This document shows, in pieces, positions 25,385-35,742 of a stretch of 64,000 nt of DNA; positions within the stretch are counted from its first letter, which is position 1, and every line of letters begins with the position of its first letter. A program made the translations under genes and the position numbers. The notes under the pieces are model-generated. The model made no database searches and was not told the origin of the DNA. It saw only the letters and a program-made list of their open reading frames with translations. The DNA is from an uncultured Methanoregula sp. (GTDB lineage: Archaea > Halobacteriota > Methanomicrobia > Methanomicrobiales > Methanospirillaceae): NCBI RefSeq assembly GCF_963662735.1, contig NZ_OY759744.1, positions 2,336,153 through 2,400,152 on the forward strand. Reading direction: 5' to 3'.

Positions 25385-27487
25385 TCAGGATCGGCGTTCA
25401 CCGAGAAGTTCCAGCAGTTTTTCTGTATCTGTAACCGGCAGCGAACACCGGTGTCCGGAACAGGCATATGCCGTGGGTTTTTCACTGACGGCAACAAGGT
25501 CCCGCGTGAAGGGCATGAGATCTTCCCGGGCCCGGACCGAATCAGGATCACCAGCCTTCCACCAGATAACGAATACGGATGGGAGATAATGGCCCCGCAG
25601 GTCCTCGATCATGGCGGGAAGGGTATTTCCCGGCCCTGCACCGGCAACCGCAACAAGAGTTGACGGGTTCACGAACAGGTCAAGGGACGAGAGAAATGCC
25701 GTGTATGCCGATGGCATCCGGCTGACCGCACCGGCAAAGGACCGGGCCAGATCCGATGCCTGCTTCTCGTACTGCGGATCCCCGGTCAGGAGGGAGAGAA
25801 TCGCCAGGTTTCCCAGCGCCAGGGAATTGGACGACGGGACGACACCATCGTAGATCTCCTTCTTCCGTACAAGCAGGCGCTCCGCATTGTCCGCAGTTGA
25901 AAAGTACCCGCCATTATCTTCATCCCGGAAATGATCCTGGAAATAATGCTGCAGCCTGATTGCCTCAGAAAGCCGGGAGAGATTGAAATCCGAAAGGTAT
26001 AGTTCCAGGAGCGCCCGGATCACGAACACGTAATCATCGGCAAACCCCGGGATGGCTGATTCCCCGTCACGGTACCGGTGAAAAAGGCCGCCGTCCGGCA
26101 TTCGCATCCGGGAAAGGATCAGGTCCATGACCCGGTCTGCTGCCGCGAGGTACCGCTCATCCCCGAATGCCCTGTATGCAATCGCGAGCGCTGTGATACA
26201 GAGACCATTCCCATCTGCGAGAACTTTCGTATCCCGGGAAGGACGCTCCCGCTTTGTGCGGGATTCATACAGACGGGACCGGATCGATTCGGTCTTCTGA
26301 AAAAGCGCAGGATCCGCCTCCCCATTGCTGGTGAGAATACCGGTTCCCGGTGCCTGCCCGGGAAGGCCATGATTCCCCAGCGGTGAAAGGGTATACATCC
26401 GCATTGCGAGCCCGGCATCCTCCATTCCCAGCACGGCTTGGATCTCCTCCGGGCTCCAGAGATAGAACGCTCCCTCGCCACCGGGGCTGTCGGCATCCTC
26501 GGCCGATATGAATGCCCCGTCCGCGTCCGTGAGATCCCGGAGGATATACGTGATAATCTCTTCCGCGGTTCTGCGGTACAGGGAATTGCCCGTAAGGAGA
26601 AAAGCTTCCGTATATACCTGGCACAGGAGCGCCTGGTCGTAGAGCATTTTTTCGAAATGCGGGACAATCCACCGGGCATCCACCGAGTATCGGTGGAACC
26701 CGCCGCCCAGGTGATCGTAAATCCCCCCGCGGCGCATGGCGTCAAGCGTCTTTTCCACCATATGAAGTGCCTGCGAATCGCCGGTCCGCCTGAAATAACA
26801 GAGGAGGAAGAGCAGCGTTGGCGGGGACGGAAATTTCGGGGCCCTGCCAAACCCGCCGTTTACGGGATCGAATGTTGCGGCAAGGGCCTTGTACCCGGCA
26901 GTGAGGAGCGAAGCGTCGGCAGCCCCGGATGAGTGCACATCCTGCTGTGACACGAGAGCATCCGAAACCTCATTGGCCGATGCGAGAAGTGCATCCGGCT
27001 GCTCCGCCCAGAGCCGGGTAATCCGGGCCAGGAGATCGGGAAGCCCGGTCATCCCGAACCGGCTCTCCGGCGGAAAATACGTGCCGGCAAAGAACGGCTT
27101 CTTGTCCGGGGTCATGATGATCGTGAGCGGCCAGCCGCCCTGCCCGGTCATCATCTGGCAGACTCCCATGTATACGCTGTCGATATCCGGGCGTTCCTCC
27201 CGGTCCACCTTGATGCAGACAAAATCCCGGTTCAGGATTTCAGCTATCGCGGGGTTCTCGAAGGATTCGTGCGCCATGACATGGCACCAGTGGCAGGTGG
27301 CATAACCGATCGAGAGAAAGACCGGCTTATCCTCCCGTTCTGCACGGGAAAAGGCTTCCTCCCCCCACGGGTACCAGTCAACCGGGTTATGCGCATGCTG
27401 GAGAAGGTACGGGCTTTTCTCGTGGATGAGCCGGTTGGCGTGGTGAGCGGGATCGGTCTGATTGCCAGCAGGATGAGCCGGGGGCAT
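25385..27487 (-). CDS. YyaL-type thioredoxin-domain protein (DUF255)
   Basis: 700 residues. The N-terminal thioredoxin-like domain (about 20-175) has the motif [16 protein letters not shown] long alpha-toroid region like N-acylglucosamine 2-epimerases follows ([27 protein letters not shown]). Homologues exist in bacteria, archaea and animals (SPATA20), mostly without known function. The N-terminal opening [29 protein letters not shown] is diagnostic. Full length, with no sign of truncation. Confidence 0.93.
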   Translation of the reverse strand: MPPAHPAGNQTDPAHHANRLIHEKSPYLLQHAHNPVDWYPWGEEAFSRAEREDKPVFLSIGYATCHWCHVMAHESFENPAIAEILNRDFVCIKVDREERPDIDSVYMGVCQMMTGQGGWPLTIIMTPDKKPFFAGTYFPPESRFGMTGLPDLLARITRLWAEQPDALLASANEVSDALVSQQDVHSSGAADASLLTAGYKALAATFDPVNGGFGRAPKFPSPPTLLFLLCYFRRTGDSQALHMVEKTLDAMRRGGIYDHLGGGFHRYSVDARWIVPHFEKMLYDQALLCQVYTEAFLLTGNSLYRRTAEEIITYILRDLTDADGAFISAEDADSPGGEGAFYLWSPEEIQAVLGMEDAGLAMRMYTLSPLGNHGLPGQAPGTGILTSNGEADPALFQKTESIRSRLYESRTKRERPSRDTKVLADGNGLCITALAIAYRAFGDERYLAAADRVMDLILSRMRMPDGGLFHRYRDGESAIPGFADDYVFVIRALLELYLSDFNLSRLSEAIRLQHYFQDHFRDEDNGGYFSTADNAERLLVRKKEIYDGVVPSSNSLALGNLAILSLLTGDPQYEKQASDLARSFAGAVSRMPSAYTAFLSSLDLFVNPSTLVAVAGAGPGNTLPAMIEDLRGHYLPSVFVIWWKAGDPDSVRAREDLMPFTRDLVAVSEKPTAYACSGHRCSLPVTDTEKLLELLGERRS

Positions 27488-27581
27488 ACGAGGCCATTGG
27501 CTGTACCGGGTAATGAGCTTTCCAGATGCGGCATACGGGATGCGATATTACTTGAAGTTTTTACCGGAAACCCCGGACAAT

Positions 27582-28259
27582 TTATCCGGTCTGCAGCATG
27601 TTCTCAAATGCCGCCTTCACCATGAGCGGGGTAACTTCGCTCTCGATTGCCGCAGATATGACAAGGACAAGGATGATGATGAGAAGGACACGCCAGATGC
27701 GGTTGAAGATAAAAAGGCCGATATCACCGGGATGGAGATCCGGTGAAGCGGCATTCCTGCGTAAAAAATCGCCAAGGGAATCGATGCAGATAAGCGAGAA
27801 AACCCCGGCGGCGATGAATGAGAGTATCTCGGGAATCCCGTGCGGGTAGTACATGGTGGCGAAAATATCGAACGGCAGGGTCCGGTACGAGATATACATC
27901 CGCAAGATGGAATTATGGCCGAGCGCGAGCATCAGGAGGATAACCGTCCCTTTCATGATCACGAGCAGGGGTTCCAGGATATCGCGGCGGAACCACCAGA
28001 CCCAGGCCCAGAACTGCGGGACAACTACGATGAAGAGTGCAACACCGCAGTTGAGGAACACCAGCCGCAGGAATACGCTCTCCATGAACGGGATAACGAA
28101 CGTAACATGGTAATCGTGCCGGGCCTGCAGTTCAGTGGAATTCAGCATCGCGAGTCCCGGGTATGCTGCCATGCACTGGAGAACCATGATCCCGACACCA
28201 AGGAAGAAGAAGATGAGCACGAGGCCCAGGTACCGGTAGAAATGTTTCGGAAGGTTCAT
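27582..28259 (-). CDS. SpoIIM-family (DUF95) membrane protein
   Basis: About 225 residues with five or six membrane helices. The signature YYPHGIPEILSFIAAGVFSL is typical of the stage II sporulation M/DUF95 family. In archaea and non-sporulating bacteria these proteins are linked to membrane remodelling or transport without a defined function. The start MNLPKHFYRYLG is chosen; an upstream in-frame start at 28334 would add a basic, non-conserved segment. The gene is divergent from the next gene at 28341. Confidence 0.8.
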   Translation of the reverse strand: MNLPKHFYRYLGLVLIFFFLGVGIMVLQCMAAYPGLAMLNSTELQARHDYHVTFVIPFMESVFLRLVFLNCGVALFIVVVPQFWAWVWWFRRDILEPLLVIMKGTVILLMLALGHNSILRMYISYRTLPFDIFATMYYPHGIPEILSFIAAGVFSLICIDSLGDFLRRNAASPDLHPGDIGLFIFNRIWRVLLIIILVLVISAAIESEVTPLMVKAAFENMLQTG

Positions 28260-28340
28260 GGTAGTTGATGCAGGACCCGGACGGCATTTCCGTGGTTTCC
28301 GGAATAATTCGATTTGCCGGAATAATAATATCATGATTTA

Positions 28341-29189
28341 GTGCCGGATTATCTCCCGTTTTTCAGAACCGCAGGTTATTGCACGAAATTGTATGTGATG
28401 CCGGTACCGGCACTTAATGCTGGAAGCATGCGTACCATTTTTCATAAATTCCCGATGAACATGCAGGCCGAACCATTTCTTCTCGTTATCGCAACCGGCA
28501 TTCTCGTAATGCTCCTGTCCATGGCGCTCGACCGGGTCTGGGCAGCGGTGATACCGGTACGGGGGATCTATTACCTGGTCCGGGCACCGGGCATTGTTCT
28601 CCACGAATGCTCCCACATCCTCGGCTGCCTGGTCACCGGTGCAAAGATCCAGAAGGTTGTCTTCTTTTCTGAAGAGGGCGGCTTGGTCACCTACACCCGT
28701 CCCCTGCTTCCCTGGCTCGGCGATGTCATCATCTCCTCTGCGCCGCTCTTCTGCATCCCGCTCATTCTCTCGGGATTAACCTGGTGCTTTGCCACGTACC
28801 TCGGCTGCACATTTCCCGCATTTCCCGATACCATACAATCCATGGACGCAATCCGGCAGATGGGAACGGTAATCGTGGATCTCTTTGCCAATAATCTCGT
28901 GTACCACCAGAACTGGTGGTTCCTCCTCTACCTGTACCTCACCATAAGCCTCGTCCTCTCGGTTGCCCCGAGCCCGCAGGATATCCGGAATGCTGCCATC
29001 GGGATCGTTCTCATCGCCCTTGCCGGAACCCTCATCTTCTGGAGCAATATCCCGTGGGCAACCGGTGCGCTCCTTGAGATCACCCTCCTCGCCGGAATCG
29101 GGTTTTCCCTAGGACTTGCCTTCGGGCTCATCGCGCTTGCCTGTTCTCTCCCCCTCATTGTGTGGTATGCCCACAGCCGGATCCGGTAG
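28341..29189 (+). CDS. Membrane protein with HExxH zinc motif, M50-like
   Basis: 282 residues with about six membrane helices. The motif VLHECSHILGCLVTG (HECSH, an HExxH zinc motif, near residue 92) lies in a hydrophobic segment, as in site-2 and M50 metalloproteases. Two Pro-rich loops follow, but no clear NPDG motif is seen. It may cleave membrane proteins or be a non-peptidase relative. The start is uncertain; ATGs at 28398, 28428 and 28455 are also in frame and the last is closest to the first helix. The final 28 bases overlap an upstream extension of mutS that I regard as untranslated. Confidence 0.7.
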   Translation: MPDYLPFFRTAGYCTKLYVMPVPALNAGSMRTIFHKFPMNMQAEPFLLVIATGILVMLLSMALDRVWAAVIPVRGIYYLVRAPGIVLHECSHILGCLVTGAKIQKVVFFSEEGGLVTYTRPLLPWLGDVIISSAPLFCIPLILSGLTWCFATYLGCTFPAFPDTIQSMDAIRQMGTVIVDLFANNLVYHQNWWFLLYLYLTISLVLSVAPSPQDIRNAAIGIVLIALAGTLIFWSNIPWATGALLEITLLAGIGFSLGLAFGLIALACSLPLIVWYAHSRIR

Positions 29190-29248
29190 GGCCGGCCGGA
29201 TCGATCAGATCGGTATTAATTGCTCCGGCAGGCTACATTTCTGCACCC

Positions 29249-31924
29249 ATGGTACGCGAACAATCCGAAGGTCCGGGCGAAGGAAACGGGAACGGGGTAC
29301 GTCTTTCTCCCGTCATGCAGCAATACCGGGATCTCAAGGAAAAGTATCACGATACCGTCGTATTCTTCCGGATCGGGGACTTTTACGAAACGTTTTACGA
29401 GGACGCGGAACTCGTTGCCCGCGAACTCGAGATTGTCCTCACATCGCGATCCAAGAGCGGGGACAACCGGGTCCCGCTTGCCGGTGTCCCGTACCACGCA
29501 GCGGACGGGTATATTGCAAAGCTTGTTGGCCGGGGGTTCAAAGTTGCTGTCTGCGACCAGGTAGAAGACCCGAAGACCGCAAAAGGGATCGTGAAGCGGG
29601 AGATCGTGCGGGTGATCACCCCGGGCACCGTGATCGATTCATCGATGCTCTCCTCTACCGCGGCAACCTATCTCATGGCGCTCTGCCCGGATGCAAAAGA
29701 GAAGGAATGGGGCCTGGCGCTCCTGGATATCTCTACCGGTGAATTTTTTGTGGCCCGGGTTGAACACGATGCCGGCCTCCAGAATATCCTCTCCGAGATC
29801 GCACGCTACCGCCCGGCCGAGTGCATAGTGCCCCAGGGGTCGGGACCGGAACTCCGGCAACACCTGGCTGACAGGGGCGTTGTGGTGACGCCGTTCCGTA
29901 ACGAGGCATTTGCCGAACCCGCAGCCCGGCACCTGCTTACCGGCCACTTCCGCGTATCCTCGCTTGCCGGGTACGGGTGCGATGACTGCCCGCCGGCTCT
30001 CGGGGCCGCGGGGGCTGCCCTCGCCTATGCCCAGGAGACGCAGTTCTCGCCCCTGACGCACATCAGCAGCCTCTCGATGCGCACCTCGTCCCAGAGCATG
30101 ATGCTCGATGCGATCACGCTGCGCAATCTCGAAATAAAGGAGAGCATCCGCGGCGGCAGCCGGGGGGCAACGCTCGTCTCCTCGCTCGACCTGACAAAAA
30201 CCCCGATGGGCAGCAGGCTCATGAGCCGCAACATCTGCCGGCCCCTCACGGATATTGCCGAAATCAACCGGCGGCTCGATGCTGTTGAGTTTCTCGCCGA
30301 CCTCACCGCCATGCGCCTCGCGCTGCGCTCACACCTTGCCCGGTGTGCCGATATCGAGAGGATAGCCGCCCGGATAGCGTACGGGAATGCCGGCCCCCGC
30401 GACCTGCTCGCGCTTGCCGACACCCTTTCCTCGCTGCCCGATCTCCGTGCATCGCTGGAAGGCGACAAGGATAATCCGCTTCCGCTGATCCTGAATGATG
30501 CCCTCTGCGAGATCCGCGAGATGCCGCTCGCCATCGATCTCATACGGCGGGCTATTGTTGACGAGCCCCCGGCTATTGCCCGGAACGGGGGCGTGATCCG
30601 GCAGGGCTATGCAAAGGAACTTGACGAGATCCGCGGCGTACTTCACACGGGCAAGGATTGGATCGTAGAACTCCAGAACAAGGAGCGGGAGAAGACCGGG
30701 ATCAAATCGCTCAAGATCGGGTACAACCGGATCTTCGGTTATTACATCGACGTAACCCGCCCCAACCTTGCCCTTGTTCCCGCCCATTACGAGCGCAAGC
30801 AGACAACCGCAACCGGCGAGCGGTACACCCTTCCCGAACTCCGGGAGAAAGAGACGCTCATCACCAATGCCGATGAACGGGTGCTTGCCCTTGAGCGGGA
30901 ACTCTATACGGGGCTCATTGCAAAACTCCAGCAGGAGATCCCCTCGTTGCAGGCCATTGCCGGGGGAATCGCGGTGCTGGACGTGGCCGCGGCACTTGCA
31001 GAAGTTGCCCGTAAACGGGACTATGTCCGTCCCCAGCTCAATGATTCCGATACGCTCGTTATCCGGGACGGACGCCATCCTGTGGTGGAGCAGGGAGTGG
31101 CCGGCGGGTTTGTTCCCAACGATGCCGAGTTGTCCGGCAGCCGCACCCAGATCATGATCATCACCGGCGCGAATATGGCCGGCAAGTCCACGTACATGCG
31201 CTCGGTGGCCCTCATCTGCATCATGGCCCAGGCCGGCAGTTTTGTCCCTGCCCGGCATGCGAGCATCGGGATCCTTGACCGGATCTTCACCCGCGTCGGT
31301 GCATTCGACGACCTGGCAAGCGGCCAGAGCACCTTCTTTGTCGAGATGCTCGAACTGGCCAACATCCTCAACAACATCACGCCCCGGAGCCTGGTCATCC
31401 TCGATGAGATCGGGCGGGGCACGAGCACGGCGGACGGGAGCTCGATTGCAAAAGCCGTGCTCGAATTCCTGCACGGGAAATCCGCAGCCGGGCCAAAGAC
31501 CCTCTTTGCCACCCACTTCCACGAGCTCATTGCCATGGAGGAGAGCCTCAAACGGGTGAAGAATTACCACTTTGCCGTCAAGGAAACAAAGGACGACGTG
31601 ATCTTCCTGCGCAAGCTCATCCCCGGCGCAACCGACAAGAGCTATGGTATCCACGTGGCCCGGCTCGCGGGCATACCGAAGAAAGTGACCGAGCGGGCCG
31701 AAGTCCTTCTTGACGAGGACAAGAACCGGCCGGCCTCCGCGGGTGCCCGCCCCCAGCGCTATACCCAGATCCTGCTCGTGGACGATCACGAACAGAAAGA
31801 GAATTCGGCCGCTCCCCACCCGGCTCTTGACGAACTTGCCCGGCTGAACCCGGACGAGCTCACGCCCCTGCAGGCGCTCACGGCCCTGGCAGAACTGAAA
31901 AAATCGCTTACCCGCAAAGGCTGA
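29249..31924 (+). CDS. mutS: DNA mismatch repair protein MutS
   Basis: 891 residues, the MutS1 layout. The mismatch-binding domain has F45-Y46-E47 in RIGDFYETFYED, the Phe-Glu pair that wedges at a mispair. Connector, lever and clamp domains follow, then an ABC ATPase with Walker A GANMAGKST near residue 640, LDEIGRGTSTADG and THFHELIA. It recognises base mispairs and hands over to MutL. Bacterial-type MutS in an archaeon reflects old acquisition, known in methanogens. The start is placed at 29249 because family similarity begins at SPVMQQYRDLKEKYHD. The mutL ATG is 2 bases after the stop. Confidence 0.95.
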   Translation: MVREQSEGPGEGNGNGVRLSPVMQQYRDLKEKYHDTVVFFRIGDFYETFYEDAELVARELEIVLTSRSKSGDNRVPLAGVPYHAADGYIAKLVGRGFKVAVCDQVEDPKTAKGIVKREIVRVITPGTVIDSSMLSSTAATYLMALCPDAKEKEWGLALLDISTGEFFVARVEHDAGLQNILSEIARYRPAECIVPQGSGPELRQHLADRGVVVTPFRNEAFAEPAARHLLTGHFRVSSLAGYGCDDCPPALGAAGAALAYAQETQFSPLTHISSLSMRTSSQSMMLDAITLRNLEIKESIRGGSRGATLVSSLDLTKTPMGSRLMSRNICRPLTDIAEINRRLDAVEFLADLTAMRLALRSHLARCADIERIAARIAYGNAGPRDLLALADTLSSLPDLRASLEGDKDNPLPLILNDALCEIREMPLAIDLIRRAIVDEPPAIARNGGVIRQGYAKELDEIRGVLHTGKDWIVELQNKEREKTGIKSLKIGYNRIFGYYIDVTRPNLALVPAHYERKQTTATGERYTLPELREKETLITNADERVLALERELYTGLIAKLQQEIPSLQAIAGGIAVLDVAAALAEVARKRDYVRPQLNDSDTLVIRDGRHPVVEQGVAGGFVPNDAELSGSRTQIMIITGANMAGKSTYMRSVALICIMAQAGSFVPARHASIGILDRIFTRVGAFDDLASGQSTFFVEMLELANILNNITPRSLVILDEIGRGTSTADGSSIAKAVLEFLHGKSAAGPKTLFATHFHELIAMEESLKRVKNYHFAVKETKDDVIFLRKLIPGATDKSYGIHVARLAGIPKKVTERAEVLLDEDKNRPASAGARPQRYTQILLVDDHEQKENSAAPHPALDELARLNPDELTPLQALTALAELKKSLTRKG

Positions 31925-31926
31925 CC

Positions 31927-33732
31927 ATGAAGAGCGAACCTCCAGTGCCAACAATCCGCATCCTTGACCCGGCAACGGTCAACAAGATAGCTGCCGGGGA
32001 AGTGGTGGACCGGCCGGCATCGGTGGTCAAGGAACTGGTGGAGAATGCCATCGATGCCGGGGCCCGGACCGTACGGATCGAGATTGCCTCATCGGAAGGC
32101 GCAATCACGCAGGTCCGGGTAACCGATGACGGTACCGGTATGGAACCCGCCGATGCCCAGCTCGCGTTCACGCAGCATGCAACCAGCAAGATTGCATCCA
32201 TTGAGGACCTCAACCATATCGGTACGCTTGGTTTCCGGGGGGAAGCGCTCGCCAGCATTGCGGCAGTCTCCCGGGTGACCCTTGTCACCAAACCCCGGAA
32301 GAGCGGTGCAGCAGCCGGGACAAGGATTGTCGTGTACGGCGGAAAAGTGCTGGAGCAGCACGAGACCGGTGCCCCGGAAGGGACCGCCATTCTGGTAGAG
32401 GAACTTTTCTTCAACACGCCCGCCCGGAAAAAGTTCCAGAAGAGCATCAATACCGAACTTGTCCATATCCATACCATTCTCGAAGGCATCTGCCTTGCCT
32501 GGCCGGAGGTCTCGTTCCGGTTCTTCCACAACCAGCGCGAGCAGCTCGTCACCGATCGATCATCCCGCACGCTCGATACCATTGCCCGGATTTACGGGAG
32601 CGAGCTTGCCCGGGATCTCATACCGGTCAGCCACACGGTCCAGTTCATGACCGTGAGCGGCTACATTGCAAAACCTTCCCTCTCCCGCAAGGACAATGCC
32701 CGGCTGATCATTGCCATCAACCAGCGGTTTGTCTCATCCCCGCTCATCAGCAACGCGGTCAAGGAAGGGTACAGCACCCTCCTTCCCAAAGACCGGATCC
32801 CGGTCGCTTTCCTTACCCTGGCCATCGATACCGCGCTCGTTGACGTGAACGTTCACCCGACAAAAAAAGAGGTGCGCCTTTCCCGGGAAAATGAGATACG
32901 GGACACCATCCGGGAAGCGGTCAATACGGCCCTGCTCAGCCATGACCTGATCCCGGCAGCAGGGGCTCCGGAACCAGTGTACGAACAACTGGCGACAGGA
33001 CTTGAAGAAACTGATCCGCTGGAATACCCACACGAAGAGGATGTCCAGGCCGGTGGCGTTTTTGAATCCACGCACATCGGCACGCTCTTGTCAGACCAGC
33101 GCCTCCGGCAGACCGAACTGCCGACAGGCATGCCCGTGTCCACGGCAGCACCGAAAATCCCTCACATGGACGTGATCGGGGAATTTGGCGGCATCTATAT
33201 TCTTGCACGGACCAGCACCGATGAACTCGTGATCATCGACCAGCACGCAGCCCACGAACGGATCCTCTACGAGCAGGTGACGAGGCGTTCGATCCGCGAG
33301 CACCATTCCCAGGAACTCATCTCCCCGGTAGTTCTCCACCGGACACCCCGAGATGCAGCAATCCTCCGCGAGCTCATACCGGCACTTGCCAAAGAAGGAT
33401 TTGTTCTTGAGGATTTCGGCGGGGACACCTTCCTTGTCCGGGCAATCCCGGTCGTTCTTGGCCGGGCCGAAGATACCAGTATTATTGACGAGGTGATAAG
33501 CGATCTTGTCCGGCCGGATTCAGCCAAGTCTGTCAACAACCGGGAACGCCTCACCCGCATCATTGCGTGCCGGGGTGCTATCAAGGCAGGCACTGTGCTG
33601 ACAAAGGAGCAGTGCCAGCGGATCATCGACCAGCTGCGCCAGACCGAGAGCCCGTTCACCTGTCCCCACGGGCGACCGACTGTCATCCGGTTCACCCGCG
33701 ATGATCTCGATGCAATGTTCAAGCGGATTTAA
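31927..33732 (+). CDS. mutL: DNA mismatch repair protein MutL with endonuclease site
   Basis: 601 residues. The N-terminal GHKL ATPase has ELVENAIDAGA, DDGTGM and GTLGFRGEALASI, and HPTKKEVR closes the domain near residue 315. The C-terminal domain carries the nicking motif DQHA(X)2E(X)4E as D438, E444 and E449, with ACRGAIKAG and CPHGRP completing the metal site. This MutL should therefore nick the new strand itself, as in organisms without MutH. It is co-transcribed with mutS, 2 bases downstream. Confidence 0.95.
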   Translation: MKSEPPVPTIRILDPATVNKIAAGEVVDRPASVVKELVENAIDAGARTVRIEIASSEGAITQVRVTDDGTGMEPADAQLAFTQHATSKIASIEDLNHIGTLGFRGEALASIAAVSRVTLVTKPRKSGAAAGTRIVVYGGKVLEQHETGAPEGTAILVEELFFNTPARKKFQKSINTELVHIHTILEGICLAWPEVSFRFFHNQREQLVTDRSSRTLDTIARIYGSELARDLIPVSHTVQFMTVSGYIAKPSLSRKDNARLIIAINQRFVSSPLISNAVKEGYSTLLPKDRIPVAFLTLAIDTALVDVNVHPTKKEVRLSRENEIRDTIREAVNTALLSHDLIPAAGAPEPVYEQLATGLEETDPLEYPHEEDVQAGGVFESTHIGTLLSDQRLRQTELPTGMPVSTAAPKIPHMDVIGEFGGIYILARTSTDELVIIDQHAAHERILYEQVTRRSIREHHSQELISPVVLHRTPRDAAILRELIPALAKEGFVLEDFGGDTFLVRAIPVVLGRAEDTSIIDEVISDLVRPDSAKSVNNRERLTRIIACRGAIKAGTVLTKEQCQRIIDQLRQTESPFTCPHGRPTVIRFTRDDLDAMFKRI

Positions 33733-33886
33733 CCAGGGCAGCGAACCGTCCAGTAAATCACGGCCCGAAGATCCGGAATGGCCTGAAGGACACTTCCCCG
33801 CAAATTTTTCTTTTGTCATCACCTGAACCATTAATATTCCCGTTGATCAACAACGGTGAGAACAATTTTTATTCCCGGGTCAATCC

Positions 33887-34756
33887 ATGAAAAAAACTGA
33901 TCAGCTGACACTGGATACCGCTTCAACAGCGATTTACGATACAACCGATACCGGGATTGCACAGTTCCGGGAGATGGTGCTCGATCATTACCGCACCCAT
34001 GGCCGGGAGATGCCGTGGCGGGAGAATACGAATCCCTACCATATCCTCGTGTCCGAGATCATGCTTCAGCAGACCCAGGTTGAGCGGGTCATGGTCAAAT
34101 TCCAGGAGTTCATTGCCGCATTCCCGGACGTTTCCGCTCTTGCCAATGCCCCGCTCCTGGCAATTCTCGCAGCCTGGCAGGGCATGGGCTACAACCGCCG
34201 GGCCATTGCACTCCAGAAATGTGCGGTCCGGGTTGTGGAAGAATACAAGGGAATCCTCCCGGCTGATCCCGAAGTGCTTGCAACCTTCCCGGGCATCGGC
34301 CATGCCACGGCATGCTCCATCTGTGCTTTTGCCTTCAGCCTGCCGGTTGTCTTTATCGAGACCAACATCCGCCGGGTCTTCATCCATTATTTCTTTTCGG
34401 ATTCGGCAACCGTAAGCGATAAAGAACTCCTCCCGCTCGTAACCCGGGCATTGTATACGGAAAATCCCCGGATCTGGTACTGGGCGCTGATGGACATCGG
34501 GACCGTTCTCAAAAAGACGGTGCCCAACCCTAACCGGCGCAGCGTGCATTATACAAAACAGTCTGCATTCGAGGGGTCGGACCGGAAAATCCGGGGGGAA
34601 ATTCTCAGGCATCTCCTGCCCGGAACAAGTATGACCACAGAGCAGGTCATCGGATCCTTTACGGAAGATCCTGCAAGAATCCGCAAGATACTTGCCGGCC
34701 TTGAGCGGGATGGGTTCATTGTTATTGAAGAGGAAGAGATACGGCTTGTTTCGTGA
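33887..34756 (+). CDS. MutY-like adenine glycosylase lacking the iron-sulfur cluster
   Basis: 289 residues. The HhH-GPD core has the MutY signature SEIMLQQTQVERV with catalytic E57, helix-hairpin-helix ATFPGIGHATA and WRENTNPYHIL. Two departures from classical MutY are visible. The catalytic Asp position is Glu (E158 in FIETNIRRVF), and the four-Cys 4Fe-4S motif after LKKTVPNPNRRS is absent. This matches a subfamily annotated as adenine glycosylase but little studied. The C-terminal 60 residues look like a small winged helix (MTTEQVIGSFTEDPARI), not the usual NUDIX domain. Substrate may be A opposite 8-oxoG or another lesion. It lies just after mutSL, possibly as part of a repair group. Confidence 0.8.
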   Translation: MKKTDQLTLDTASTAIYDTTDTGIAQFREMVLDHYRTHGREMPWRENTNPYHILVSEIMLQQTQVERVMVKFQEFIAAFPDVSALANAPLLAILAAWQGMGYNRRAIALQKCAVRVVEEYKGILPADPEVLATFPGIGHATACSICAFAFSLPVVFIETNIRRVFIHYFFSDSATVSDKELLPLVTRALYTENPRIWYWALMDIGTVLKKTVPNPNRRSVHYTKQSAFEGSDRKIRGEILRHLLPGTSMTTEQVIGSFTEDPARIRKILAGLERDGFIVIEEEEIRLVS

Positions 34757-34785
34757 TGAAGGTCACCGGGAAAAGAGAGATACTG

Positions 34786-34878
34786 TAAAAAGGGGTCACG
34801 CACACTGAATGGAAATTTCTGCTCCAGATAATACGAGTATGACCCCCTCACTCCCCCAGACGGGGAGGCATCCCAAGG
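34786..34878 (-). ncRNA. Candidate structured RNA, promoter-stem-U-run
   Basis: Reading the minus strand, a TATA-like ATATAAAAT (34907-34899) is followed by G-rich and C-rich arms such as CAAGGGG/CCCCTTG, then GGGGTCA pairing with TGACCCC just before TTTTT (34791-34787). An RNA of roughly 90 bases is suggested. No coding frame fits. This is inference from layout only; the stems could also be part of a repeat. Confidence 0.3.
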
Positions 34879-35046
34879 GGTGCAACCCCTTGACCCCCAT
34901 TTTATATCCCGTGCGAAATTATTCTTGCGGAAAATTTTGATTCTCTCCTGTTCTTCGGCCACATTCTGATTGGTTTTCACGAATGCTTGAAGATACAGAG
35001 GAATATCAGGGGCCGTATGGATTTCCATGAAATATTAGTTCCTGAT

Positions 35047-35080
35047 CCGCCGCGGGGGCGCCCCTTCGGGGGCGGCGGCG
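35047..35080. repeat. GC-rich hairpin with TTCG loop
   Basis: CGCCCC-TTCG-GGGGCG forms the inner stem, extended by CCGCCG and CGGCGG outer arms. A TTCG tetraloop on a GC stem is exceptionally stable as RNA. It stands alone in the intergenic stretch 34757-35213, which otherwise holds no gene. Confidence 0.5.
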
Positions 35081-35213
35081 TTCATCACAATAATAGTAGA
35101 GTGGCACCGGCATTCCCATTATCTCTGCATGGCGGCTATAGCAGGTATGCCATAATCCAACATTTGATATCACGGAATTATACATACAACGACTAAGGAC
35201 CGGGGATTCCTGT

Positions 35214-35729
35214 ATGGCAGACATCAACAATATTCCTGATGATGTGAAGTGGAAACTTGCAGCCGAATGCGCAGCCCGGCTTCCGGCGCTCTATGATGCT
35301 GCATTCCGGGAAATTGCCGGAGACCGGTATGATGGGATAGAGCAGGTCATCTGGATGGAACTCTCCCGCACAGCCTTCGAGATTGCCCACACCCTCTCCC
35401 TCCCGGTGGGATCTGCCGAAGACCTTGCCGAAACCTTAAGGACGGTCATGATCATCCTCTTCGGCCCCGGTTTCCGGAGCGAGAGCATCCGGGTTTCGGA
35501 AGACCGGGCGGTGATTGTCGTCAAACGCTGTCCGCTTATCGATACCGGCACTGCGCTTGGTACGGGCGGCTCCCGGACATTTAACAAATGCATGGCCCTG
35601 ACGCTGACCACTATACCGCACCTCAACAAGAACTATACCGCACGATTTGTCCGGACCATGTGCGATGGCGACCGGCAATGTGAAATAAAAATCGGCAGGA
35701 GCGAAGATCCTGCACAAAAATCCCCGTAA
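35214..35729 (+). CDS. Methanogen-specific sensor-like protein, possibly ligand-binding
   Basis: 171 residues, soluble. Mostly helical N-terminus (DDVKWKLAAECAARLPALYDAAF), a central beta segment with VVKRCPLIDTG, and a C-terminal motif RTMCDGDRQCEIKI. The pattern C-x-GD-x-x-C-x-x-x-I near the end resembles small-molecule-binding domains such as V4R and L-2-amino-thiazoline-4-carboxylate hydrolase relatives, where the last strand closes the pocket. That link is tentative. It is preceded by a TATA-like sequence and the hairpin at 35047. Confidence 0.65.
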   Translation: MADINNIPDDVKWKLAAECAARLPALYDAAFREIAGDRYDGIEQVIWMELSRTAFEIAHTLSLPVGSAEDLAETLRTVMIILFGPGFRSESIRVSEDRAVIVVKRCPLIDTGTALGTGGSRTFNKCMALTLTTIPHLNKNYTARFVRTMCDGDRQCEIKIGRSEDPAQKSP

Positions 35730-35742
35730 CCGGGTTATCCGT

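Noticed and set aside
30329..31975. 548-codon minus-strand frame within mutS
   Set aside because: Shadow of the high-GC mutS reading frame; no domain is recognisable.
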